This document shows positions 17,558 through 25,800 of a stretch of DNA of 50,445 bases, in pieces. Numbering within the stretch: position 1 is the stretch's first letter; every line of letters begins with the position of its first letter. The notes beneath the pieces are model-generated. The model worked only from the letters and a program-made list of their open reading frames with translations. It ran no database searches and had not been told where the DNA came from. Where the stretch lies: assembly GCA_002438405.1 (NCBI GenBank), contig DJOE01000023.1, positions 230,040 through 280,484 on the forward strand. Reading direction: 5' to 3'. Source of the DNA: Cyanobacteria bacterium UBA6446 (GTDB lineage Bacteria; Cyanobacteriota; Vampirovibrionia; Gastranaerophilales; Gastranaerophilaceae). The position numbers were made by a program, and so were the translations under genes.

Positions 17558-17785
17558 ATGGATAGAGAAGAAGTGATTAGAATATTTGCAGAGAATTTGA
17601 GGGCAGAACGAGCAAGAAAACAGTTTTCTCAAGAAAAACTGGCTGAAATGGCTGATATTACTCCTGAATATCTCGCAAGAATTGAGAAAGAAAAATATAG
17701 TCCATCTTTGATTGTTATTGTTAATCTGGCTTTAGCTTTGAATATTTCTGTAGATAAGCTAATTCCTTTAGATAAATTCAAGTAG
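17558..17785 (+). CDS. Xre-family HTH regulator, partner of pseudopilin A
   Basis: A 75-residue single-domain HTH_3 (Cro/CI type) protein: LRAERARKQFSQEKLAEMADITPEYLARIEKEKYSPSL covers the helix-turn-helix (presented here as helices 2-4, about residues 14-51). There is no effector domain. It is divergent from pseudopilin A, with a palindrome and direct repeats between them, so autoregulation and control of the pilin are likely. No Shine-Dalgarno is seen; TATAAA lies 8 bases before the ATG. A strong terminator follows. Confidence 0.88.
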   Translation: MDREEVIRIFAENLRAERARKQFSQEKLAEMADITPEYLARIEKEKYSPSLIVIVNLALALNISVDKLIPLDKFK

Positions 17786-17823
17786 TTTTTATAAAATTTG
17801 ACGATTTTTAAAAAGGGGTAATA

Positions 17824-17874
17824 ATGTTAGTGATGTCTCTTTTACTGAACTTATCCTGCTATTACTCCTTTTAG
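17824..17874 (+). CDS. Possible 16-codon peptide overlapping the terminator
   Basis: ATG with AAGGGG five bases upstream, encoding MLVMSLLLNLSCYYSF and stopping inside the terminator stem. The ribosome site is good, but no plus-strand gene follows before the terminator, so it is not an obvious attenuator leader. It may be chance or a tiny hydrophobic peptide. Confidence 0.2.
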   Translation: MLVMSLLLNLSCYYSF

Positions 17875-17887
17875 CAGGAATTTTTTT
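17854..17887 (+). terminator. Rho-independent terminator between convergent Xre genes
   Basis: TCCTGCTA (17854-17861) pairs with TAGCAGGA (17872-17879), then A and seven T residues on the plus strand. Confidence 0.88.
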
Positions 17888-18104
17888 ATTCAAATGTAAA
17901 TAATTTAACAGCAGGAATATTAAGTGCGTTAGATATTTTATTTATTGTTTTGAGTGTAATATTACATTTCCCATTTTCAATTTGGCTAATCCTATGTTCA
18001 GAAATGTTAATCATTTCACCAAGTTGCGCCTGTGTCATATCCTTTTTTATTCGGAAAAGTTTGAGTCGAACTCCAAATTCTTTGAGAAAAACACTATCTA
18101 ACAT
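17886..18104 (-). CDS. Xre-family HTH regulator, partner of pseudopilin B
   Basis: A 72-residue single-domain HTH_3 protein: KDMTQAQLGEMINISEHR followed by ISQIENGKCNITLKTINKI are the recognition region. It is only distantly similar to the regulator at 17558, although the flanking pseudopilins are near identical at their starts, so the regulators have diverged while the pilin DNA has been kept alike. It is divergent from pseudopilin B across 145 bp of very AT-rich DNA. TAAAAT ends 6 bases before its ATG, with no Shine-Dalgarno. Confidence 0.88.
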   Translation of the reverse strand: MLDSVFLKEFGVRLKLFRIKKDMTQAQLGEMINISEHRISQIENGKCNITLKTINKISNALNIPAVKLFTFE

Positions 18105-18110
18105 AATAGT

Positions 18111-18116
18111 ATTTTA
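18111..18116 (-). promoter_or_regulatory. -10 hexamer of the Xre gene, 6 nt before the start
   Basis: TAAAAT on the minus strand, then ACTATT and the ATG at 18104. Leaderless initiation is likely. The AT-rich stretch 18117-18180 with repeated TATAAT/ATTATAA words probably also carries the operator and the divergent promoter. Confidence 0.5.
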
Positions 18117-18235
18117 ACAATCTTATATTGATAATTAAATTATAATAAACTATAATTAATATTATAATATATTATAAAGTCATGGAGATACTAATATGAG
18201 CAATATTATTAAGTGTGGCAATAAAACAAATATCA

Positions 18236-18380
18236 AAAAGGAGAATAAAATGAAATTACTTATAGGCTTATCCCCTTATCTACCTATAGACCGTAACGGG
18301 CTATTCACCTCTCACCATTCACTTTTCACCCGTAAGTGTGCATTTACACTAGCCGAGGTATTAATCACTCTCGGTATAAT
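18236..18380 (+). repeat. Right arm of a 145-bp perfect inverted repeat
   Basis: Identical to 17281-17425 in opposite orientation. It covers the ribosome site, start codon and first 43-44 codons of pseudopilin B. The arms enclose 810 bp with both Xre genes and all four promoters. Confidence 0.93.
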
Positions 18381-19032
18381 CGGTGTAGTTGCAGCATTGA
18401 CAATTCCAAGTTTGATTAACAATTACAAGGCAAAAAGATTACATACTCAATTTTTGAAATCATATTCTACTGTTCAACAAGTTTTTAAACAAATGGAGTC
18501 GGACGATGTTTCTTTAGATCCCAATACTTATCCGCATGGAACTTTTTATCGAACTTTTATGAACTATCTTCAAGGGGCATTTGATTGCGGTTCAAATGCC
18601 GTAGGCACAAAACATTTACTTCCTTGTTACGGCTACACATGGAATTATTCCTCGGATAAAAATGCTAAACCTTATAAATCTTTAGACAGCAAATCTGAAG
18701 TTAGCGGGAATTGGTTTGATGACGGTCAAATCGCACTACAAGACGGAACACTATTGTTATTTGAAAATAATAGCAACAATGATGGTAATATTTGGGTTTC
18801 AGTTGATTTGAACGGGTACAACAATCCTCCAAATCGTTGGGGATATGATTTGTTTACATTCCAATTTATAGATGGAGAACTTAAAACAATGGGAGATAAT
18901 GGAACTAAATATACAAATATGACTTCATATTGCAACCCTAAAACAACAAATACATTAAATGGTCTAACTTGTGCCCAAAAGGCAAAAGCGAATTCAGATT
19001 ATTTTAAAGATATTATTAAAGAATTTAAATAA
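18250..19032 (+). CDS. Pseudopilin/prepilin-like protein, copy B of the mirror pair
   Basis: Start at 18250 behind AAGGAG; 18 open codons upstream are not used. The 260-residue product has the same 31-residue leader ending RKCA as copy A, the same FTLAEVLITLGIIGVVAALT segment and the same closing block WVSVDLNGYNNPPNRWGYD. The centre (about 95-160: FDCGSNAVGTKHLLPCYGY and following) is different, including extra cysteines. This is a pattern of conserved shaft and variable exposed region. It is transcribed outward, divergent from the Xre gene at 18104. Confidence 0.87.
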   Translation: MKLLIGLSPYLPIDRNGLFTSHHSLFTRKCAFTLAEVLITLGIIGVVAALTIPSLINNYKAKRLHTQFLKSYSTVQQVFKQMESDDVSLDPNTYPHGTFYRTFMNYLQGAFDCGSNAVGTKHLLPCYGYTWNYSSDKNAKPYKSLDSKSEVSGNWFDDGQIALQDGTLLLFENNSNNDGNIWVSVDLNGYNNPPNRWGYDLFTFQFIDGELKTMGDNGTKYTNMTSYCNPKTTNTLNGLTCAQKAKANSDYFKDIIKEFK

Positions 19033-19042
19033 AAAATTTTAG

Positions 19043-19071
19043 TGGAAAAATTTAAAAATTTATTCTATAAT
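19043..19071 (+). promoter_or_regulatory. Promoter of the TPR gene at 19078
   Basis: TGGAAA (19043-19048), a 17-bp spacer and TATAAT (19066-19071). The expected transcription start falls on or next to the A of the ATG at 19078, so the mRNA would be leaderless. Confidence 0.6.
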
Positions 19072-19077
19072 TTTTGT

Positions 19078-19689
19078 ATGAAAAAGATTATTTTAACTTT
19101 AGTTATATTGAGTGGAGCTTTTATAAATATTGCCGGTGCAGCAAATCTACCTTGGCAAAAACAACAAGAACAAACCCAAGTTGATCCTGTTTCAGAACAG
19201 GCAAAAGTTCTATATGCTCAAAATGACATTGACGGAGCTCAAAAAATATTGTTAGGGAAATCAGAAGAAAGCCGTTCTGCTGAAGATTGTTTACTTCTTG
19301 GAAACATTTTGCAAGACAAAGACAAAATCAACGAAGCAATTTATATGTTCAATGAAGCAATCAATAAAGACCCTAAATATTATAAAGCTCATTACAATCT
19401 AGGATACATTTATTTTATCCAAGACAAACCGAATTTAGCGCTATCAGAATTCAAAAAAACAATTAAGCTTAAAGACGATTTTTCTTACGGATATTACAAT
19501 ATGGGTTGTGCGTACTTAAAATTAAAAGACTATCGTAACGCAAAATACAACTTTTTCAGAGCTTTAGATGCCGGAAATAACGAACCATCTATTTACTACA
19601 ATTTGGCATATTCATACAAAATGCTAAACAAAGAAAAACAAGCTCAAACATATTTAGATTTATACAACAAGATTATGGAAAAACAGTAA
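19078..19689 (+). CDS. Exported TPR-repeat protein
   Basis: I place the start at 19078 rather than 12 codons upstream, because MKKIILTLVILSGAFINIAG then forms a clean signal peptide with likely cleavage near GAA, and a TATAAT lies 6 bases before it. The mature protein of about 180 residues contains four TPR-like units (AKVLYAQNDIDGAQKILLG, DKINEAIYMFNEAINKDPKY, KPNLALSEFKKTIKLK, DYRNAKYNFFRALDAG). It is the first gene of a tight operon with a HAD phosphatase (1 bp gap) and a TIGR02757 protein. Role unknown, probably a periplasmic scaffold. Confidence 0.83.
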   Translation: MKKIILTLVILSGAFINIAGAANLPWQKQQEQTQVDPVSEQAKVLYAQNDIDGAQKILLGKSEESRSAEDCLLLGNILQDKDKINEAIYMFNEAINKDPKYYKAHYNLGYIYFIQDKPNLALSEFKKTIKLKDDFSYGYYNMGCAYLKLKDYRNAKYNFFRALDAGNNEPSIYYNLAYSYKMLNKEKQAQTYLDLYNKIMEKQ

Positions 19690-19690
19690 A

Positions 19691-20386
19691 ATGACACAAT
19701 ATAAAGGTATTATTTTTGATTTTAACGGAACTCTATACTGGGATTCACCAAAACACAAAGAAGCATGGGTTGAATTTTCAAGACGACTTAGAGGCACACC
19801 TTTTTCTGATGAAGAAATGCTAAAATATATGTTCGGAAGAACGAATGAAGAAATTATCAAATACGCAATCGGCAAACAACCTACTCCGGAAATGGTTGAA
19901 AAATTGGCATTTGAAAAAGAAGAAGTTTATAGAAACATGTGTTTAAAGGACAAAGATAACTTCCATTTAGCTGACGGAGTTGTGGAATTTTTAGACTTTT
20001 TAAAAGAAAATAATATTCCTCGAACTATTGCAACAATGTCAGAAAAAGACAATGTGGACTTTTATATTAAACATTTTCACTTGGCAAACTGGTTTGATTT
20101 AGACAAAATTGTTTATTCTGACGGAACAATTCCTGGGAAACCTGCTCCAGATATTTATGAAATTGCAGCAAAAAATATTGGTTTAAAACCGGAAGAATGT
20201 ATTGTTGTAGAAGACGCAATCTCTGGAATTGAATCTGCTAGAGCTGCAAAAATCGGAAAAATTATCGCAATTTGCTCAGAAGAAAGTCCTGAATTATACA
20301 AATCAATTCCTGCGGTGAGTGAAATTATTAATAGTTTTAGAGAATTTAATAAAGACCTATTTGCAATAAATTCAAATGCGAGATAA
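19691..20386 (+). CDS. HAD-superfamily hydrolase, beta-phosphoglucomutase-like
   Basis: A 231-residue HAD subfamily I protein with helical cap. Motif I is FDFNGTLY: the nucleophile Asp is kept, but the usual second Asp of DxDGT is Asn. Motif II is the Thr in TIATMS, motif III the Lys in GKPAPDIYEIAAK, motif IV VEDAISGIESARAA. Cap residues 16-85 contain FGRTNEEIIKY. Asn at the acid/base position is seen in some HAD groups and argues for slow or altered phosphatase activity. Substrate unknown. Second gene of the 19078-21135 operon. Confidence 0.88.
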   Translation: MTQYKGIIFDFNGTLYWDSPKHKEAWVEFSRRLRGTPFSDEEMLKYMFGRTNEEIIKYAIGKQPTPEMVEKLAFEKEEVYRNMCLKDKDNFHLADGVVEFLDFLKENNIPRTIATMSEKDNVDFYIKHFHLANWFDLDKIVYSDGTIPGKPAPDIYEIAAKNIGLKPEECIVVEDAISGIESARAAKIGKIIAICSEESPELYKSIPAVSEIINSFREFNKDLFAINSNAR

Positions 20387-20388
20387 AA

Positions 20389-21135
20389 ATGATTACAAAA
20401 CCGGAAATAGATAAACTTGTTCAGACCTACGAAACAGTTGATTTTATCAAAGATGACCCCATACAAATTCCTCATCAATTTAAGGAGAAAAAGGACATTG
20501 AAATTTCTGGATTTATTGCATCTTTAGTCGCATACGGCAGAAGAGAACTTTTCATAAAAAAACTTGACCTGTTATTAGAAATTGCGCAAAATGAACCCCT
20601 AAATTTCATTGAGAATTTTGAACCAAAAATTATTGGCGATTTTAATTACCGTTTTGGGAAACCGGAAGATTTTTCCGCAATTTTTTCTATTCTAAAAGAC
20701 TTGTACACAAAAGACGGTGGACTTGAAGAACTATTCAAATACGGACATTCACAAGGCAAATTATTTGAAACAGTGACAGATTATTTCTATTCAAAAGCCG
20801 ACAAAAATTTAGGTCAAGGCTTTTATTTTATGATTCCAAATCCAAGAAAAGGCGGTGCAATGAAGAGAATGTGCATGTATCTCCGCTGGTTAGTAAGAAA
20901 AGGACCTGTAGATTTCGGGGTTTGGAACTTTATGAAACCGTCAGAATTATATATTCCACTAGATGTCCATGTCGGGAGAATTTCACGAGAAATGGGGTTA
21001 TTATCAAGGAAAGCCAATGATTTCAAATCAGTAATTGAAATTACCAATAACTTAAAACAATTTGACCCAATTGACCCGATAAAATACGATTTTGCAATGT
21101 TTGGCTATGGTGTAAACCAAGGGAAACAGGAGTGA
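20389..21135 (+). CDS. TIGR02757 (DUF2400) family protein
   Basis: A 248-residue protein of the TIGR02757 family. Diagnostic stretches are SGFIASLVAYGRRELF, MCMYLRWLVRKGPVDFGVW, IPLDVHVGRISREMGLLSRK and the closing YDFAMFGYGVNQG. The family is distantly related to helix-hairpin-helix DNA glycosylase folds, but no catalytic role is established. Start lies 2 bases after the HAD gene stop, so it is the last gene of that operon. No clear terminator follows. Confidence 0.88.
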   Translation: MITKPEIDKLVQTYETVDFIKDDPIQIPHQFKEKKDIEISGFIASLVAYGRRELFIKKLDLLLEIAQNEPLNFIENFEPKIIGDFNYRFGKPEDFSAIFSILKDLYTKDGGLEELFKYGHSQGKLFETVTDYFYSKADKNLGQGFYFMIPNPRKGGAMKRMCMYLRWLVRKGPVDFGVWNFMKPSELYIPLDVHVGRISREMGLLSRKANDFKSVIEITNNLKQFDPIDPIKYDFAMFGYGVNQGKQE

Positions 21136-21338
21136 CAAGGTCTAATTTCATATTATAAATTCATTTATATTATAACCAGTTATAAATATGGAAACACCTC
21201 TTAATTTTTGTAAAAATAAAAAATAAGATTTACAAAAATTTATTAAAAAGTAGAAATTATTAAAGTTTTTTGCTATTTTACCGATATAGTATTCAGTCGA
21301 GAGTCTGTAAGGTTAAAAGTGTTTATAAAGGCAAAAGC

Positions 21339-22679
21339 ATGAGAGTTCCGGCGGTCAATCTAAACAACCTTAATAGTAAAATTAAGTCAAACTCCACTAA
21401 CTACGGGGCAACTGGGAGTAGTTTGACGAATAGTAAACGTCAAGTTACGGATTTGAAAGGCATGCCTTATGTTTATCCGGTTAATTTCACTGCTATCCAG
21501 AATTCATCAAAACTCAGGATTCTTTTTAGTTATGGACTTCCATGCATGTATAGTGGAATCCCGATGATTGACCCTAAACAACTTTCCAGAATGTTAAAAA
21601 ATCAAACATTTTTTCAACCAGCATCTAATGTAGTCGAAACTTTAAGCAAATATAGAGAAAGTTTTACTGGGATTGAAGCTAAGGTTTTTGATATCTTAAA
21701 AGACCGAGCAACAATACACCCAGACAAAAATATTCAAGAGTTGCTCCAAGAAGTTGAACCAATTTACCGCCGCCGTTTGCGTAAAAAACAAGCTCCTATT
21801 TTTAGAAGACTTACAGAAGCAGCTTACGCATTGCCTGAAAAATACAAACGTCCATTCAAAAAATTGATGGACGATACAGACAAAAAATTGAATGAAAAAC
21901 CGATTATCATACCTTTTTCATCTTATGAATATAAATACAAACTTACAAAAATCAGAGAGGATATAGTAAGCAATGGAACGACAAAAGAAAAAAAGGTTAT
22001 GAATAAACTCATAAAAGAGTCCAAAAGATTTGCAAATTCAACTAATGCAAATACAATTGAAAACCAGAAAAAAGTTTTGGCTTTTCAAGAATTAATTTTA
22101 AAAAAATCTGTATTAAAAAATAATGAACAATTAAAAAATTTGATAGAACTTTCAAAATCAAGATTGAATAGAGAAGAAGTAATTTTACCATTCTCCAGAA
22201 AATCTTTCTTGTATGATTTGATAAAAGTAATCGGAGATGTTCCGGATAAAAAATTGCAAGATAAACTTATCGCAATCGCACAAACCCTCCCGACATCACA
22301 AGAAAGCATTTCAGCTTATATAATGAAAGTTGCAACAGAAACACCTGACAAAATCGGACATAGACTTATGTGGCCATCACTTGCATCTATTGAACACATT
22401 TTGCCAAAATCTTGCGGAGGTCAAGATGCATTGTCTAACTTTGGAGGCGCTACAACACGAGAGAATTCAGCAAGAAAGAATATTGATTTTGTTGATCAAT
22501 TGAAACGTCGTCCGCAAGCAAGAGAAAATTGTCAAAAATATGTTGATAGACTTGTAGAACTCTACCGACAAGGAGTATTTTACAAAAACGGCATCAGTCC
22601 AAAATACATCGTCGATTTTAAAAATACAGTTTACCAACAATCAAAACATACCCTTAATCTTGATATACCGAAGATATAA
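21339..22679 (+). CDS. HNH-nuclease-like protein with a large helical insertion
   Basis: Start at 21339 behind AAAGGC; the frame is open 23 codons further upstream. The 446-residue protein has the two halves of an HNH fold far apart. CMYSGIPMI (69-77) looks like the first HNH strand-turn (CxYSG), and IEHILPKSCGGQDALSNF (351-368) plus ENSARKN (375-381) give the catalytic His353, Asn367 and the terminal N/K helix. The roughly 275 residues between are helical and contain an internal duplication: IIIPFSSYEYKYKL (189-202) against VILPFSRKSFLYDL (281-294). No signal peptide. A 16-bp palindrome TTATAACCAGTTATAA lies upstream at 21170-21185. It precedes the modular ART-like gene on the same strand. 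Nuclease activity is inference from motifs. Confidence 0.72.
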   Translation: MRVPAVNLNNLNSKIKSNSTNYGATGSSLTNSKRQVTDLKGMPYVYPVNFTAIQNSSKLRILFSYGLPCMYSGIPMIDPKQLSRMLKNQTFFQPASNVVETLSKYRESFTGIEAKVFDILKDRATIHPDKNIQELLQEVEPIYRRRLRKKQAPIFRRLTEAAYALPEKYKRPFKKLMDDTDKKLNEKPIIIPFSSYEYKYKLTKIREDIVSNGTTKEKKVMNKLIKESKRFANSTNANTIENQKKVLAFQELILKKSVLKNNEQLKNLIELSKSRLNREEVILPFSRKSFLYDLIKVIGDVPDKKLQDKLIAIAQTLPTSQESISAYIMKVATETPDKIGHRLMWPSLASIEHILPKSCGGQDALSNFGGATTRENSARKNIDFVDQLKRRPQARENCQKYVDRLVELYRQGVFYKNGISPKYIVDFKNTVYQQSKHTLNLDIPKI

Positions 22680-22754
22680 CTTTTGTTATATAACTTAACA
22701 TTAGTTAAATTATTACGAATTGTAAATGCGAAAATTTTATGGCTGAAATCCAGC

Positions 22755-22760
22755 TATAAT
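22755..22760 (+). promoter_or_regulatory. -10 hexamer before the 1605-aa gene
   Basis: A consensus TATAAT. No good -35 is evident; an inverted repeat GCTG/CAGC sits just upstream, so an activator may be needed. The predicted transcript start falls at the beginning of the ATAG tract. Confidence 0.5.
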
Positions 22761-22765
22761 GGGAA

Positions 22766-22793
22766 ATAGATAGATAGATAGATAGATAGATAG
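22766..22793 (+). repeat. (ATAG)7 tetranucleotide tract in a 5' leader
   Basis: Seven perfect ATAG units directly downstream of TATAAT and about 70 bases before the start codon of the 1605-aa gene. Tracts of this kind change length by slipped-strand mispairing. Confidence 0.95.
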
Positions 22794-22803
22794 AGTCCTA
22801 AAG

Positions 22804-22858
22804 AACCTTTCAAATAATACCGTAGAAATTCATATAGAACAAAAAATATTGAAAGGTT
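22804..22858 (+). promoter_or_regulatory. Hairpin that covers the ribosome-binding site
   Basis: AACCTTTCAA (22804-22813) and TTGAAAGGTT (22849-22858) are perfectly complementary over 10 bp with a 35-nt loop. The right arm holds the AAAGG ribosome site of the gene starting at 22866, so the folded leader would block translation. Confidence 0.65.
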
Positions 22859-22865
22859 TAAGAAC

Positions 22866-25800
22866 ATGGCAGATTTGAATGTAGGGTCTTTTGGAAAGAA
22901 ATCAAACATTGATTTGAACAAACTTCAAGCAGGTATGAAAGCAGAACAACTCCAAACGAAAGAAGAAAATTCTATCTTTAACAAGGTTGATACTGATCAC
23001 AATGGAGTTATTGACGAAAAAGAATTACAAGCTTTTAAAGGTGGGCTTGATAAAACCACAGATGGAAAAGTTTCTAAAAAAGAAGCTAGAAAATTCATCA
23101 AAGAAAACGGGCTAAAAGGCGAAGTTAAGAAAAAAGATATTCTTAAGTTCTTAAATGCTAATATTAAAAATACTGAAAATGTAGAAGATGCTAAAGTTGT
23201 TGAACAAGATGGACAAAAACTTGTTCAAGTGACTTACAAAGACGGGACACAAGAAATAATCAACCCTGACAAATCTTCTCAATTAATTCAATCTGACGGA
23301 AATGGCAACAAGACTACAAAATTCTTAGACGAAAATAAAAAATTATTAAAAGATAAAGTTGAAACAAAAGACGGCGAAACAACACTATCTACTGTTGAAA
23401 CAGAATATGCAGAAGATGGTGTAACACCGGCTAAAAAAGTTGAAACTAATCATCAAAAAAATTCTGTGGCAACAACAACTTTCACTGACGGAAAACCAGA
23501 AGCTAAAGTTGAAAAACAGGGTACAACAACTTCAAATTACACTTTTGATGAAAACGGCAATGAAGTTTTGAATTCAAAAGTTGAAAATGAAGGAATTCCG
23601 GCTAAAGAAAAACGCACAGAATACACCTATTCAGAAGATGGAACAACAACAGAAAACATCTCAGAACCTGGAATTAACAAAACAACTACCAGAGTAAGAA
23701 AAGGTGACCTTATTATTACTGAACACATCAATGACAATGGTAGAATTGCAGATAGAGAATACTACGAAAATGGGTTCACAGAAGCAACAACCGATGATAA
23801 TGGTAACTCAACTACAAATATCTACAACTTAGATAACAAAAAACTTGTCCAAGAAAAAACAGTTGGCGAACAAAAATATCAAGCAACTTACGATGGTCAA
23901 GGTAACACAACAGGTATTATCGTTCAAAATAGAGAATCTTTATCTGACCTTGCAAATAAATTTGGTTGTAGCGAAGAAGCGTTGAAAGAATTAAACGGTA
24001 AAGAATCATTCGCAGCAGGCGATGAAATCAAAGTTCCTGGGGAAATCGAAGCAGATTCTCCGGCACTTCAAAATAGAAAAGATGCACAAGGTGCAAAACA
24101 AGATGCTGCAATTCAACAACAAAGAGATGCAAGGGCAGCCGCAATTAGAGAACAAAGAGCCGCAGCAGCTGCAGCAAGAAAAGCACAAGCAGCAGCTCAA
24201 GAAGCTCAATATCGTCAAATGGGTTTGAAAAACCACAAAGGACAAGGTACAAAAGTTACAGGTCACTACAAATCAGGTAAAAAAGAAACATTTACCGTAA
24301 TTGGTGAAGCTGGTAACGGAAGAAAACTTGTTAAAGGTAAAGACGGCAAAATTTCTACAGTTGCACATGACGGAACTGTATTAAAAGAAAGCTACGTTCA
24401 AAATACAAATCTTTACGCATCAGGCAAAAAAGTTCAAGGTAAAATTAAAGGCAAAGACGGAAAACTTCACCCTGCAACTTATGCTGAAATTCCAAATGCA
24501 AAACTTCCACACGGAAGAAAAGCCGTAGTTGATGCTAAAGGTAGAACTTGGATTATGGCACAAGACGGTACAATTTTGGATAACAAATGGGTTGCAAAAA
24601 GCAATTATGCAGACCAAATCAAAGCTGACAAAGGCACAGCTCAAAAAGTAACCGTTAATATGATGAGCAATCAATTAGACCAAGCGCAAGCAGCATTTGA
24701 CAAACAAATGAATGCTGATGGTTGGGCAGAAGATGTCGCTGACGGCATTAGTGTAATTTGGGGTTCAGATAATAGAGCTTCAAAAGTTAGAGAAGATTTA
24801 AAAACTTACAGAAATAATATCAATCAATTAAAAAATGCAGCTAAACAAGGTGATGCACAATTCAAAACTAAATTCAAACAAATATATGGTGTTAATTATA
24901 ACCAAAATGCAATCGCAAATTACTACTTACGACCAACAAAAGCAAACTATCAAAAAGCTTTTGGTACAAAAAATGACATTGGCTATAGAGTAGCAAAATA
25001 CAATGAATCACAACAAACAGGTGGCGAATGGGTTAAAACAGGAGCTAAAGTTGTTACAGGTATCGCTGCAGTGGCTACCGCAATTCCATCTGGAGGAAGT
25101 TCATTGGGAGCTTATGCTGCAGGATTAGCAACTGCCGGAGCAGCAACAGCCGCAGCAGATATCGCAATTGATGTGTCAAATAAAGCAGTATCTAAAGAAG
25201 GATTACAAGACGGAGAATTAGGACAATACGTAAAAGATGGTGTAATTGACGGCGGTATTACTGTTGCAACACTAGGTGCTTCTAAAATTGTTAAAGGCGG
25301 ATATACTGCATATAAAACAGCAAAAACAGCTTCAAAAACTGCAGCTGCAGCAGAAAAAGCAGCTCAACAAAGTGCGGCAAGTGTAGAAAGAGGACTTGCA
25401 ACTACAGCACAACAAGGAGTTGCCGGAGTAGAAACAGGCTTAGCAGCACAAACAACTGGAACAGCAGAAAGAGGAGTTGCGAGACTTGGTCAACAAGGTT
25501 CAAACGTTGCTGAAAGAGGCTTGAGTAGAGCTAGCGAAAACTCTGAAAAAAGTCTTGCTAGAGCCGGTCAACAAAGCTCAAACATCGCTGAAAGAGGCTT
25601 GAGTAGAGCTAGCGAAAACTCTGAAAAAAGTCTTGCTAAAATTGAACCACAAGTAAGAAATACGGCATCAGATACGGCAACAAAAGTAGCAAATGGGACA
25701 CTAAGTAAAACAGAAGAAGCCGTTATCGACACTACAGTTGATGCTGCAGTTGGTGCAGGTGCTGAATATATGCAAACAGGTAAAGTAACTGTTGAGGGAA

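Noticed and set aside
17824..17874. Leucine-rich leader peptide plus terminator as an attenuator
   Set aside because: No plus-strand biosynthetic gene follows the terminator; the next plus-strand gene is a pseudopilin with its own start region.
16641..19032. Composite transposon or IS flanked by inverted repeats
   Set aside because: The inverted arms are coding parts of pseudopilins and no transposase lies between them.
21170..21185. TTATAACCAGTTATAA as a terminator of the TIGR02757 gene
   Set aside because: Two-base loop, AT-only stem and no T-run. More likely a protein-binding palindrome for the HNH gene, but unsupported.
22674..22691. ATATAAC/GTTATAT hairpin as terminator of the HNH gene
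   Set aside because: A stem of mostly A-T pairs without a T-run is too weak to call.
22766..22793. Possible CRISPR-like repeat array
   Set aside because: It is a pure tetranucleotide tract without spacers; no CRISPR array or cas gene was found.
24006..24266. Cys-rich minus-strand frame inside the modular gene
   Set aside because: It is the reverse of the Ala/Gln repeat region; the cysteines come from GCA codons read backwards.
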